Shown: in pieces, positions 6,234-14,403 of the stretch
Layout: every line of letters begins with the position of its first letter
Numbering within the stretch: position 1 is the stretch's first letter
Source of the DNA: UBA1447 sp002329225
GTDB taxonomy: Bacteria > Bacillota > Clostridia > Oscillospirales > Acutalibacteraceae
Direction of reading: 5' to 3'
Length of the DNA: 64,000 nt
Assembly: GCA_050946835.1 (NCBI GenBank)
Contig: JBMNVN010000003.1
Coordinates: 1 to 64,000, forward strand
The notes under the pieces: generated by a model
Database searches by the model: none
Told to the model about the DNA's origin: nothing
Seen by the model: only the letters and a program-made list of their open reading frames with translations
Translations under genes and position numbers: made by a program

Positions 6234-8015
6234 TTACTCCGGCTGATTTTCCAACTTTCGGATTATCAGCTTTGTTTTTTCTACCGGATACGGTACACTC
6301 ACCCTTAAATACTGACCGACCGATACCACCTTACCTTCAACTTCTTTTTCATTTTCCCCGGTAGGAACTATAACCGTATCACCGATACCGATTGTTCGGT
6401 CTTCAGTCCTGAAGGAATACGGGCGGGAAGAAAAGGGAAGCAGCACACCGCAATAGGTATAGACTTTTTTATCGTCGAGGCGTTCCTGCACTTTTGACTC
6501 TTCGTCAAGCTGTCTCTTTTTTATCTTTTCGTCCTGTTCCCGTTGCCGAACTTCTTTAGCCTTGGCATTTTTAGCTTCAATAAATTCTGCCAGAGTTTCA
6601 AAGTCGTTAACATCCAGACCGTAATTTTCCCGGCCGGTTTGCCATTTACGCCAACCGTATTTTTCATCATTAAAAGCTTCAAGGTATTCCTGTTCCGTAT
6701 CGTAATAAACGGGGTCCAATCCGTACGGTTTGCCGTCAGGAACGGAGTTGCGCCAGGCATTTTTACGCGAATAAGCGTACTTTTCGCACTGGCTTTCAAC
6801 CATAGTTATATAATCGGCAATTTCTTCTTCCCATTCCTGTATTTCATCACGAACCATGCCTAACGGTATTGCTTTTACAAGCGGAAAAAGATTGTCCCTG
6901 AAATATTCCACAGATTCAAGTTCATAATAATTTTTACAGCAGCTGATAACCGCCGAAGTGGTGTCATTAATATCTCTCCATTTATTACCGGCCTTTTTGA
7001 GTTCAGCCTTGAAAAGTCCGTAAGCCGCATTATATAACTTTTCTTCAATTGCTTGCGCAATCAATCTCCGGATATCTGTTGATGTTTCATCATAGGCCGA
7101 CATTATCATTTGCAAAAAGTTCTTATTATCATTCAGATAATTCAGCAATTTAATTCTGAAACCATCGGGGAATCCGGAATAAATGTTACCGATAACAAAC
7201 ATCGTCAAATCCGTAGCGCTGAACTCATAATACTCCGCATAGGGCAAAAATCTGTCCAGGCACCATAGCCAGATTTCAAACGCCAAATCCACATTGCGCT
7301 TGGCTATTTTAATAAGAATCTCGTAAAGCTCCATTTCCGGTTTCTCATCTTCGTCAGGCAGAGAGCAAGGGAGTTTAAAATTATCCTTTATTGCCTGAGC
7401 ATATAGAAAACCGTAGTCATGGGATAAATAATTTGCCGCAAAAATCCTGTCAGCATTTTCAATAACAAATTTAGCGGCAGCTTTTAATCTTCTGCCTCGC
7501 TCATCGTTCGCATAAAAGTAATTATCATCCGCCAGAATACAAGCCGCATTGTACCGACGTCTGTTCGGAAAATCTTCCGGGGAAATTTCCGCGTCATCAT
7601 CACTTTCGTCATCATAATAATAGCCGAGCCTTGCCTCCTCTAAAGCCTCCTCATACTCCTCTTCGCTATCATAATCCTCCGGGTCAATATCGTACTCCGA
7701 ACCGTCTTCACAGTCATAACGCCATTCCGATTTCGCTTCCGCCAACGCTTCCTCGTATTCCTCAGCGGTGTCGTAATACTCGGGAAAAAGATTGTACTCC
7801 GAGCCGTCTTCGCAATCTTCACGCCAATCCTCTTCCGCTTCCTCCTCTTCCGCTTCAGTGTCATAATCATCGGAGTCACTGTCAGCTTCATCTTCCCCCA
7901 TGATTTCTTCAAATATCTGATACTCAAGTATATCGGAAAGCAGTCGCTCGTCCCACGAGGTCTTTCCGTCGCCGTCCAAATCAAACATACCGCCGTCATC
8001 ATCAAAAAAGCCCAT
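6234..8015 (-). CDS. Large acidic repeat protein with EF-hand-like loop, function unknown
   Basis: A 593-residue cytoplasmic-looking protein with no signal or membrane segment. Near the N terminus DLDGDGKTSWDE fits an EF-hand calcium loop, followed by a highly acidic stretch. A repeat of about 30 residues, pattern WR-x5-G-x-x-Y-x-[LI]-x-P-x-x-[YF]-[DE]-x-x-x-E-[YF]-x-E-A, occurs twice near residues 60-125 and twice more, diverged, near 425-490. A helical middle region (about 150-400) and a lysine/glutamate coiled coil (about 490-520) lead to a beta-rich C terminus. Start at 8015 is chosen for GAAAGGAG nine bases upstream; a longer frame to 8048 lacks one. The YunG-like gene lies 67 bp upstream on the same strand. 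Confidence 0.7.
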   Translation of the reverse strand: MGFFDDDGGMFDLDGDGKTSWDERLLSDILEYQIFEEIMGEDEADSDSDDYDTEAEEEEAEEDWREDCEDGSEYNLFPEYYDTAEEYEEALAEAKSEWRYDCEDGSEYDIDPEDYDSEEEYEEALEEARLGYYYDDESDDDAEISPEDFPNRRRYNAACILADDNYFYANDERGRRLKAAAKFVIENADRIFAANYLSHDYGFLYAQAIKDNFKLPCSLPDEDEKPEMELYEILIKIAKRNVDLAFEIWLWCLDRFLPYAEYYEFSATDLTMFVIGNIYSGFPDGFRIKLLNYLNDNKNFLQMIMSAYDETSTDIRRLIAQAIEEKLYNAAYGLFKAELKKAGNKWRDINDTTSAVISCCKNYYELESVEYFRDNLFPLVKAIPLGMVRDEIQEWEEEIADYITMVESQCEKYAYSRKNAWRNSVPDGKPYGLDPVYYDTEQEYLEAFNDEKYGWRKWQTGRENYGLDVNDFETLAEFIEAKNAKAKEVRQREQDEKIKKRQLDEESKVQERLDDKKVYTYCGVLLPFSSRPYSFRTEDRTIGIGDTVIVPTGENEKEVEGKVVSVGQYLRVSVPYPVEKTKLIIRKLENQPE

Positions 8016-8082
8016 TCGGTGCGCTCCTTTCAAAAGGAATTGTAACACGGTTTATATTTTACGGAATTATTTATTCCGAAGC

Positions 8083-8529
8083 CTATTCTTCACTTACCAC
8101 AGCCGAAATGCGTTCAATCAGCATTCTGTAGCGCTTAGCCGTGTCGGGATTTTTGCCGCAGTACTGCCTGTCCATTTGCTCGTTAGGCTCATAGCTGACA
8201 GGGATATTGTATAAATCGAACTGCTCTACTGTAAGGTCTATGTAGTGACCGTCAATTTTATTAAAGTAATGTGTTCCGCCGCCGTCAACACGAATTCTGT
8301 GGATTGAACCGCCGAACATATCATGCACCAGCATGGCCGTAATTGCGCACTGACCATATGACGGGTCGGAATCTACCCACTCCGCTTGGCAAGAAGGATA
8401 GGCAGTCTGTTTGCACCAAGCCTTGCGAAGGATGTCGTAAAGATCAGACAATGTTTCCAATTTTGGATTACCCGACTTTTTACGTTTCAGGTCGCCGTAT
8501 TCCTCGCCATAAAATCTTCTCTGCAACAT
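8083..8529 (-). CDS. YunG-family protein
   Basis: The 148-residue sequence matches the layout of Bacillus YunG: SYGQCAITAMLVHDMFGG, then GGGTHYFNKIDGHYIDLT and QFDLY. The Cys of GQC, His of THYFN and Asp of YIDLT are placed like a papain-like catalytic triad, but no activity is established that I know of. AAAGGGGGG five bases upstream supports the ATG at 8529. It is the first gene of a likely two-gene minus-strand unit with the acidic repeat protein. Confidence 0.75.
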   Translation of the reverse strand: MLQRRFYGEEYGDLKRKKSGNPKLETLSDLYDILRKAWCKQTAYPSCQAEWVDSDPSYGQCAITAMLVHDMFGGSIHRIRVDGGGTHYFNKIDGHYIDLTVEQFDLYNIPVSYEPNEQMDRQYCGKNPDTAKRYRMLIERISAVVSEE

Positions 8530-8885
8530 TTATCCCCCCTTTCAACTCACCCATATTGTACCAAAGGGGGTATTGCAGGGCAAGTGAATCCTTTTTTGCA
8601 GCCGTTTCCATTCTCGTCTGTATTTTTTATAAAAGGACAAAACTATCGGCAATGACTTCATCTAAACATTCCTGTCAGCATTATAAATTGTTCTCTTATA
8701 ACCAAACTTATTTTAACTTATGTAATGTTAAAAGTTAATATTTAAAGTTAAATTGAAAGTATATTTTGAAGCACATTGAAATTAAATCGGGATGATGCGG
8801 ACATCGTCCTCTGATTATTTGAACTTGTTAATTAATAAAAATGAGCAACCCCCGTTTGAGGTTGCTCATATAAATATCGGTTTGC
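8530..8885. other. Intergenic region of 356 bp, AT-rich
   Basis: The left end carries the ribosome site of the YunG-like gene. The middle (about 8640-8780) is AT-rich with short TTAA-type runs and no open frame or stable fold that I can see. The only clear element is the lysS terminator at 8841-8869. Confidence 0.6.
8841..8869 (-). terminator. Rho-independent terminator of lysS
   Basis: ATGAGCAACC (8841-8850) pairs perfectly with GGTTGCTCAT (8860-8869) around a nine-base loop. On the minus strand it is followed by TTTTATTAATT. It lies 16 bp downstream of the lysS stop. Confidence 0.85.
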
Positions 8886-10400
8886 TTACTTATCACCCGG
8901 TAACGACTTCATTGTCGGGAAGAGCAGAACGTCCCTTATGGAGTGGCTGTCGGTCAGGAGCATGGTAAGGCGGTCGATGCCGATGCCGATGCCGCCGGTG
9001 GGGGGCATACCGTATTCGAGAGCCGTTAAAAAGTCTTCATCGGTGGTGTTGGCTTCTTCATCGCCGGCGGCCCGAAGGGCTTCCTGCGCTTCAAAGCGGC
9101 CGCGCTGGTCGATGGGGTCATTGAGTTCCGAAAAGGCATTTGCCAGTTCCCTGCCGGTGATGAAAAGTTCAAAGCGCTCAGTATAATCAGGCTTGTCGGG
9201 CTTGCGCTTTGCAAGGGGAGAAATTTCTACCGGGTGGTCCATTATGAAGACGGGCTGAACAAGCTGTTCTTCCACATATTCTTCAAAGAAAAGGTTGAGA
9301 ATATCGCCCTTTTTATGGTGGGGCAAAAACTCAATCTCCCTCTCTTTTGCCAAAGCTCTGGCGGCTTCCAAATCGAGGGCATCAAAGTCCGCACCGGAGT
9401 ATTTTTTAACTGCTTCCACCATGGTAAGGCGGGCAAAAGGTTGGGAAAAGTCAATTTTTACATCGCCAAAGACTACGGAGGGCTCCCCTAAAACTTTTAC
9501 GGCAACGGTGCGGATAAGGTCTTCCACCAAATCCATCATGCCGTGGTAGTCGGTGTAGGCCTGATAGAGTTCCAAAAGGGTAAACTCGGGGTTGTGGCGC
9601 ACGGAAAGGCCCTCGTTGCGGAAGACTCTGCCAATCTCATAAACCCGTTCAAGGCCGCCCACAATAAGGCGCTTGTGGTAAAGTTCCAAAGAGATACGCA
9701 GGAAGAGGTCTTCGTCAAGGGAGTTGTGGTGAGTGATAAAGGGACGTGCAGCAGCGCCCCCGGCGTTGTGAACAAGCATGGGGGTTTCGACTTCTATAAA
9801 GTCCTGCGCATCCAGATGGTTGCGGATTTCTCTGATAATATGAGAGCGCTTAATAAAGGACTGCTTAACCTCGGGGTTGATTATCAAGTCAACATAACGC
9901 TGACGGTAGCGAATGTCGGTATCCTTCAGGCCGTGAAATTTTTCCGGCAAAGGCAGGAGGGATTTGGAAAGCAGACGGACAGCCTTGGCGTGAACGGAAA
10001 TCTCACCCCGGCGGGTGCGGAAAACAAAGCCCTTTACTTCCACAATATCGCCTATATCCCACTTTTTAAACTCTTCAAAGTTTTCTTCGCCGATGTCGTC
10101 AATTTTAACGTAAATCTGGATGCGTCCGGTGCGGTCGTGCAGGTCAATAAAATTGGCCTTGCCCATATCGCGCCAGGTCATAATGCGCCCGCAGACGCTT
10201 ACATCCGTATTTTCCATCGTTTCAAAATTTTCGACTATTTCCGCAGCGTGGGCGGTCTGCTCGGCGGTGGTGATAAGGAAGGGGTCCCTGCCCGCCGCCC
10301 GGAGGGCCTCAAGTTTTTCCAGCCTTATAGTGCGCAGGGCATTAGTGTCCTTTTCTTCCTCTTCTACCGGAGGAGCGCCGTTAATGATATCGTCAGCCAT
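8886..10400 (-). CDS. lysS: Lysine--tRNA ligase, class II
   Basis: Charges tRNA-Lys with lysine in the cytoplasm. The 504-residue length fits bacterial LysRS. An OB-fold anticodon-binding domain (about 65-165, with SVCGRIMTWRDMGKANFIDLHD) precedes the class II core: motif 1 around ETPMLVHNAGGAAARPF, motif 2 RVFRNEGLSVRHNPEFTLLE, and motif 3 PPTGGIGIGIDRLTMLLT. GAAAGGAATTTTAATA precedes the ATG. It follows greA on the same strand, a common Bacillota pairing, but a GC-rich hairpin lies between them. Confidence 0.97.
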   Translation of the reverse strand: MADDIINGAPPVEEEEKDTNALRTIRLEKLEALRAAGRDPFLITTAEQTAHAAEIVENFETMENTDVSVCGRIMTWRDMGKANFIDLHDRTGRIQIYVKIDDIGEENFEEFKKWDIGDIVEVKGFVFRTRRGEISVHAKAVRLLSKSLLPLPEKFHGLKDTDIRYRQRYVDLIINPEVKQSFIKRSHIIREIRNHLDAQDFIEVETPMLVHNAGGAAARPFITHHNSLDEDLFLRISLELYHKRLIVGGLERVYEIGRVFRNEGLSVRHNPEFTLLELYQAYTDYHGMMDLVEDLIRTVAVKVLGEPSVVFGDVKIDFSQPFARLTMVEAVKKYSGADFDALDLEAARALAKEREIEFLPHHKKGDILNLFFEEYVEEQLVQPVFIMDHPVEISPLAKRKPDKPDYTERFELFITGRELANAFSELNDPIDQRGRFEAQEALRAAGDEEANTTDEDFLTALEYGMPPTGGIGIGIDRLTMLLTDSHSIRDVLLFPTMKSLPGDK

Positions 10401-10427
10401 TATTAAAATTCCTTTCCCATTTAAAAA

Positions 10428-10452
10428 GGGCGCCGGGCTCAGCCCGCCGCCC
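10428..10452 (-). terminator. Hairpin with U-tract between greA and lysS
   Basis: GGGCGCCGGGCT (10428-10439) pairs with AGCCCGCCGCCC (10441-10452) with one mismatch; on the minus strand it is followed by TTTTT. It sits 11 bp after the greA stop and 27 bp before lysS, so it may end most greA transcripts or attenuate lysS. Confidence 0.65.
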
Positions 10453-10463
10453 TAAAGCTTTTG

Positions 10464-10937
10464 CTACCTGGTGATTTTTAAAATCTTAAACTCTAAGATT
10501 GCGCCGCTGGGAACCTCAACTTGTACAACTTCGTTCTTTTTGCGGCCCAAAAGAGCTCTGCCGATAGGAGATTCGTCCGAGATAATACCGGCATCCGGGT
10601 CGGACTCGTTTTTACCTAAAATGTGATACTCAAAGGTTTCGTCAAGCGCCAGATCTTTAACCTTGACGCGGGAACCGGTGCTGACCGTGCTTGTGTCAAC
10701 ACTTTCTTCGTCAATGATAACCACATTGAGCAGATCCTGCTCAATTTTGGTTATGCGGGCTTCCATTCTGGCCTGCTCGTCCATGGCCTCGTTGTATTCC
10801 GCATTTTCGGAAAGGTCGCCGAAAGAACGGGCGATTTGTATACGCTCCGCAATCTCGTCCCTGCCGACGGTTTTAAGGTGTTCGAGCTCCTGCTCCAATT
10901 TGAGCTTGCTTTCCATGGTCATTCTTGTTTCTTGCAT
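10464..10937 (-). CDS. greA: Transcription elongation factor GreA
   Basis: Rescues backtracked RNA polymerase by stimulating transcript cleavage through the secondary channel. The 157 residues show the N-terminal coiled coil with the tip acidic pair in FGDLSENAEYNEA and a C-terminal FKBP-like globular domain (about 80-157, with ISDESPIGRALLGRKKNEVVQVEVPSG). Start choice among ATG codons 1, 6 and 8 is uncertain because no strong Shine-Dalgarno is seen; the first gives a length usual for the family. Confidence 0.96.
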   Translation of the reverse strand: MQETRMTMESKLKLEQELEHLKTVGRDEIAERIQIARSFGDLSENAEYNEAMDEQARMEARITKIEQDLLNVVIIDEESVDTSTVSTGSRVKVKDLALDETFEYHILGKNESDPDAGIISDESPIGRALLGRKKNEVVQVEVPSGAILEFKILKITR

Positions 10938-11033
10938 TGCCCGTAACAGCTCACTTTCTGATTTAGTGAAATGGTTAGAATTGTAGGGTAATTATAGGTA
11001 AAGCCACCCCGCCTGTCAAGCCCGAAAGACTGT

Positions 11034-11756
11034 TCAGGCGGAGAGATTTTTCAACAGGCTTGCACGCTCTTCGGCAGTCAACTCACGGCACTCCCCTTCG
11101 CAGAGGGTTTCGTCAAGTTTAAGGCCGCCAATATGGGTGCGCTTTAATGAAATTACTTCGTTATTGAGGGCGGCAAACATACGCTTGATTTGGTGATATT
11201 TGCCTTCCATAATCTGTATTCTAACCAACGGTTGGGCCTGCTCTTTGATTACTTCCACCCTGGCGGGCATATATTCCGTACCGTCGGCCAAGGTTATGCC
11301 GTCGGCAATGGCGGCACATGCGCCTTCATCCAAAGGGCGCTTAAGCCGTGCCTCGTAGGTTTTATACACCTTGCTTTTAGGGGAAAGTATGCGGTGAGCA
11401 AAGTCGCCGTCGTCAGTGATAAGAACAAAACCGGTAGTGTCTTTATCCAGCCGGCCTGCCGGGAATAAGCTGCGCCTGTAGAGGGAGGGGGGAAGCAAAT
11501 CCACCACGGTTTTTGTGCAGGCATCTTTTGCGGCACTGAGAATACCGGCGGGCTTGTTAAGCATAATGTACAAAAATCGCCTGACCCTGACAGGTCTGTC
11601 AAAAAGGCTGAGTTTATCTTTATCCGGGTTAAACATGGCATCCGGAGATTCCACCACCTTACCGTTGACGCTGACACTGCCGTCACGAATCAGGTTGCGC
11701 GCCTCTTTACGGGAAAACGTGCTCTGGGCTGAAATGATTTTGTCCAAGCGTTCCAA
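11034..11756 (-). CDS. RsuA/RluB-family rRNA pseudouridine synthase
   Basis: Isomerises a uridine in ribosomal RNA. Residues 1-48 form an S4 RNA-binding domain (MERLDKIISAQSTFSRKEARNLI). The catalytic domain follows with the aspartate in AGRLDKDTTGFVLITDDG and the family motif KVYKTYEA, plus EGKYHQIKRMF. Length 240 suits the RsuA group (16S rRNA U516 in E. coli) rather than longer RluB. The exact rRNA target cannot be told from sequence. It stands in a minus-strand run of translation-related genes. Confidence 0.9.
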   Translation of the reverse strand: MERLDKIISAQSTFSRKEARNLIRDGSVSVNGKVVESPDAMFNPDKDKLSLFDRPVRVRRFLYIMLNKPAGILSAAKDACTKTVVDLLPPSLYRRSLFPAGRLDKDTTGFVLITDDGDFAHRILSPKSKVYKTYEARLKRPLDEGACAAIADGITLADGTEYMPARVEVIKEQAQPLVRIQIMEGKYHQIKRMFAALNNEVISLKRTHIGGLKLDETLCEGECRELTAEERASLLKNLSA

Positions 11757-11790
11757 AATAATCCTCCTTCCTACAAAATAAATGAATGAA

Positions 11791-11812
11791 GGCGGACACG
11801 AAAGTGCCCGCC
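11791..11812 (-). terminator. Terminator of gapA
   Basis: GGCGGACAC (11791-11799) and GTGCCCGCC (11804-11812) form a stem with one mismatch capped by a GAAA tetraloop. On the minus strand it is followed by TTCATTCATTTATTTT. It lies 25 bp past the gapA stop. Confidence 0.65.
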
Positions 11813-11836
11813 CGACATTCAGGGGGGCAAAACTTA

Positions 11837-12847
11837 TCAGAGTTTTGCCATGTACTTAATAGTCTTAACCATCTGGCTGGTGTAAGAGTTCTCGTTATCG
11901 TACCAGGCGACAACCTTGACAAGGGTTTTGCCGCCGCCCAAGGAGGTTACTCTGGTCTGTGTTGCGTCAAAAAGGGAACCTTCGGTTATGCCGATGACGT
12001 CGGAAGATACGATGGGGTCTTCGGTATAGCCGTAGGAGGAGGAAGCGGCCGCCTTCATGGCATCGTTAATATCCTGCACGCTGACCTCACTATTAACAAC
12101 CGCCACAAGCTCGGTTACGGAACCGGAGGGCACGGGTACACGCTGGGCGGAACCGTCAAGCTTGCCGGCGAGTTCCGGAATAACAAGACCGATAGCCTTT
12201 GCGGCCCCTGTGGAGTTGGGAACGATGTTGATAGCCGCCGCTCTGGCTCTGCGCAGGTCGCCCTTTCTGTGGGGGCCGTCAAGAACCATCTGGTCGCCCG
12301 TATAGGCGTGAATTGTAGTCATAAGGCCCTTTTCAATCGGGGCAAGTTTGTTCAGATAATAGGCCATGGGAGCCAGGCAGTTGGTGGTGCAGGAAGCGGC
12401 GGAGATAATGGTATCTTCCGGCTTGAGGATTTTTTCATTAACACCGTAAACAACTGTGGGAAGGTCGTTGCCTGCGGGGGCGGAGATGATGACCTTTTTG
12501 GCACCCGCTTTAATGTGGGCTTCGGAAGCCGCTTTGGATGCGAAAAAGCCCGTGCATTCCAGCACAATTTCTACACCGAGTTCGCCCCAAGGAATCTCTT
12601 CAGGGTTTTTGATGGCGTAAATGGTAATCTCTTTACCGTCTACGACAATCGAATTTTCTTTAGCGGTAACCTTGTCTGCGAGGGCGTAGCGACCCTGAGA
12701 AGAGTCATATTTGAGCAGATGTGCAAGCATTTTCGCATCTGTCAAATCGTTAATCGCCGTGATTTCATAATCCGTATCGCCGAACATTTGCCTGAATGCA
12801 AGACGACCGATGCGGCCGAAACCGTTAATGCCGACTTTAATTGCCAT
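11837..12847 (-). CDS. gapA: Glyceraldehyde-3-phosphate dehydrogenase, type I
   Basis: Oxidises glyceraldehyde 3-phosphate to 1,3-bisphosphoglycerate with NAD+ in glycolysis. The 336-residue protein has the Rossmann start KVGINGFGRIGRLAFRQ, the catalytic cysteine in SAASCTTNCLAP, and a C terminus WYDNENSYTSQMVKTIKYM typical of the family. CAGGAGGCAATACTT before the ATG at 12847 fixes the start; the frame is open a further 25 codons upstream without a ribosome site. It appears monocistronic with its own terminator. Confidence 0.97.
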   Translation of the reverse strand: MAIKVGINGFGRIGRLAFRQMFGDTDYEITAINDLTDAKMLAHLLKYDSSQGRYALADKVTAKENSIVVDGKEITIYAIKNPEEIPWGELGVEIVLECTGFFASKAASEAHIKAGAKKVIISAPAGNDLPTVVYGVNEKILKPEDTIISAASCTTNCLAPMAYYLNKLAPIEKGLMTTIHAYTGDQMVLDGPHRKGDLRRARAAAINIVPNSTGAAKAIGLVIPELAGKLDGSAQRVPVPSGSVTELVAVVNSEVSVQDINDAMKAAASSSYGYTEDPIVSSDVIGITEGSLFDATQTRVTSLGGGKTLVKVVAWYDNENSYTSQMVKTIKYMAKL

Positions 12848-12995
12848 AAGTATTGCCTCCTGAAAAATAAATTGATTTAATAGCGCTCGTAATATTTTAT
12901 ACGATTGGACCCCTTTTTGCAAGGTGAAAAAAGAATATTCTGGCCTTTTAAAGGCCTAATCGCAGGTGAAAGGGATTAATTCAATGTGTACAAAG

Positions 12996-13478
12996 CTATT
13001 TATGGTATTTGCCCGAATTTTCTATCATAAAGGCGCGGTAAAGCTGTTCCAAAAGCATTATGCGGGCCAACTGGTGCGGGAAGGTCATTTTGGAAAGGGA
13101 AAGGCTGAAATCCGCACGGTTTTTAACGGAATCCGCTAAACCGTGAGAGGAACCGATAATAAAAACGAAACGGGAAAAGCCCTGACTCATTTGGGTACTG
13201 ATAAAATTGCCGAGTTTTTCGGAGGTCAGCATTTTGCCCTCAATACAAAGAGCTACCGTTTTGGCTCCGGCGGGTACTGCCGCCCAAATGCGCTCACCTT
13301 CTTTTTCAAGGGCGGACATCACTTGTGCGGGGGAAGGGTTTTCGGGAAGAGAAACGGGTTCAAGCTCTTTGATATTCAGGCGGCAGAAAGCGCCCAGGCG
13401 TTTTTGATACTCGGCGGAAGCGGATTTTAAATATGACTCTTTGAGCCTGCCTACACAAACAATGCTTATACTTAACAT
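12996..13478 (-). CDS. rlmH: 23S rRNA (pseudouridine1915-N3)-methyltransferase RlmH
   Basis: Methylates pseudouridine 1915 in helix 69 of 23S rRNA with S-adenosylmethionine. At 160 residues it has the usual SPOUT-class length. Family features are the start ISIVCVGRLKESYL, the SAM-binding knot FVFIIGSSHGLADSVKNRADFSLSLSKMTFPHQLARIMLLEQLYRA and the C-terminal HK tail of SGKYHK. The ATG at 13478 is preferred (CAGGGAGTAACAG upstream), not the longer frame to 13526. It follows the YycJ-like hydrolase gene, a neighbourhood known from Bacillota. Confidence 0.95.
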   Translation of the reverse strand: MLSISIVCVGRLKESYLKSASAEYQKRLGAFCRLNIKELEPVSLPENPSPAQVMSALEKEGERIWAAVPAGAKTVALCIEGKMLTSEKLGNFISTQMSQGFSRFVFIIGSSHGLADSVKNRADFSLSLSKMTFPHQLARIMLLEQLYRAFMIENSGKYHK

Positions 13479-13556
13479 TCTGTTACTCCCTGATAATGCT
13501 GAGGATAATATTTTCAGCGGCCGCATGAAAACTCACGCAGCCACCGATTTATGTAA

Positions 13557-14348
13557 TCAAAAAACCGTAAGCCGAGGGGAAGGGCCTGTACCGGCAACTG
13601 ACAATATATAGTCGATATTTTCACGGGCGCCTATCCTGCTGAGGGCGGCACGGGTGGTCTGCATGGCAAGTTCGGGGTGATTGTTTTCCCTGCTCAAATG
13701 CCCCAAAACAAAGCGGGTGCCTCCGTTTTGCAAAAGGGTGATTATGGTTTCAGCACAGGTATCATTTGAAAGGTGGCCTTCATCGGAAAGCACGCGGCGT
13801 TTAACATAATAAGGGTAGGGGCCGTTCTGGAGCATACGGACATCGTGATTTGATTCCAGAAGCACCAGGTCGGCCCCGAGCAGGGCTTGCATCATAGCCT
13901 CGGTGACAAAGCCGGTATCGGTGGCCACGGCTACACGCCGGGAGTCGGGCATTTCCACAAGATAGCCTACGCTCTCTCTGGAATCGTGGGAAGTGGCAAA
14001 GGCGCTGATATGCATACCGCAAACTTCCACGCCTTCGGCGGGGATAACCCTGGCGGCATAGCCGGTGGTAAGTTCTCCCATTGATTCAAGGGCATCAAGG
14101 GTACCGGCGGATGTATAGACATCAAGGGAATGCCTACCCGCCAAAACACGCAGACCGCTTATATGGTCGGAATGTTCATGAGTTACAAAAACAGCCCCGA
14201 TATCGCCCATATCAACACCGATATCTTTCAGGGCGAGGACTGTACGCCTGGCGCTGACCCCGGCGTCAATGAGAATTCCGCCGTCGGCAGAGCCTATATA
14301 GGTACAGTTACCGCTGCTGGATGAAAAAAGGGGACAAAATCGGGACAT
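13557..14348 (-). CDS. MBL-fold metallohydrolase, YycJ/WalJ-like
   Basis: A 263-residue metallo-beta-lactamase-fold protein with the metal motif THEHSDHISGL, the further His in SHDSRESVGY, Asp in ATDTGFVTEA and the late His of VLGHLSRENNHPE. It matches the YycJ (WalJ) group linked in Bacillus to the WalRK cell-wall regulon; the substrate is not settled. No WalRK genes are in the window. Start ATG at 14348. The order yycJ-like then rlmH on the same strand supports the assignment. Confidence 0.88.
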   Translation of the reverse strand: MSRFCPLFSSSSGNCTYIGSADGGILIDAGVSARRTVLALKDIGVDMGDIGAVFVTHEHSDHISGLRVLAGRHSLDVYTSAGTLDALESMGELTTGYAARVIPAEGVEVCGMHISAFATSHDSRESVGYLVEMPDSRRVAVATDTGFVTEAMMQALLGADLVLLESNHDVRMLQNGPYPYYVKRRVLSDEGHLSNDTCAETIITLLQNGGTRFVLGHLSRENNHPELAMQTTRAALSRIGARENIDYILSVAGTGPSPRLTVF

Positions 14349-14403
14349 AAATTACTCCAAATAAAAAGTCCGGCAAAACACTTTGCCGGCTGATTGATGC
14401 CGA

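Noticed and set aside
9543..10406. Long plus-strand frame of 287 codons opposite lysS
   Set aside because: It mirrors lysS codon structure, has no ribosome site, and matches no family.
11786..12880. Plus-strand frame of 364 codons opposite gapA
   Set aside because: It is an antisense shadow of a clear glycolytic gene; the protein has no recognisable motif.
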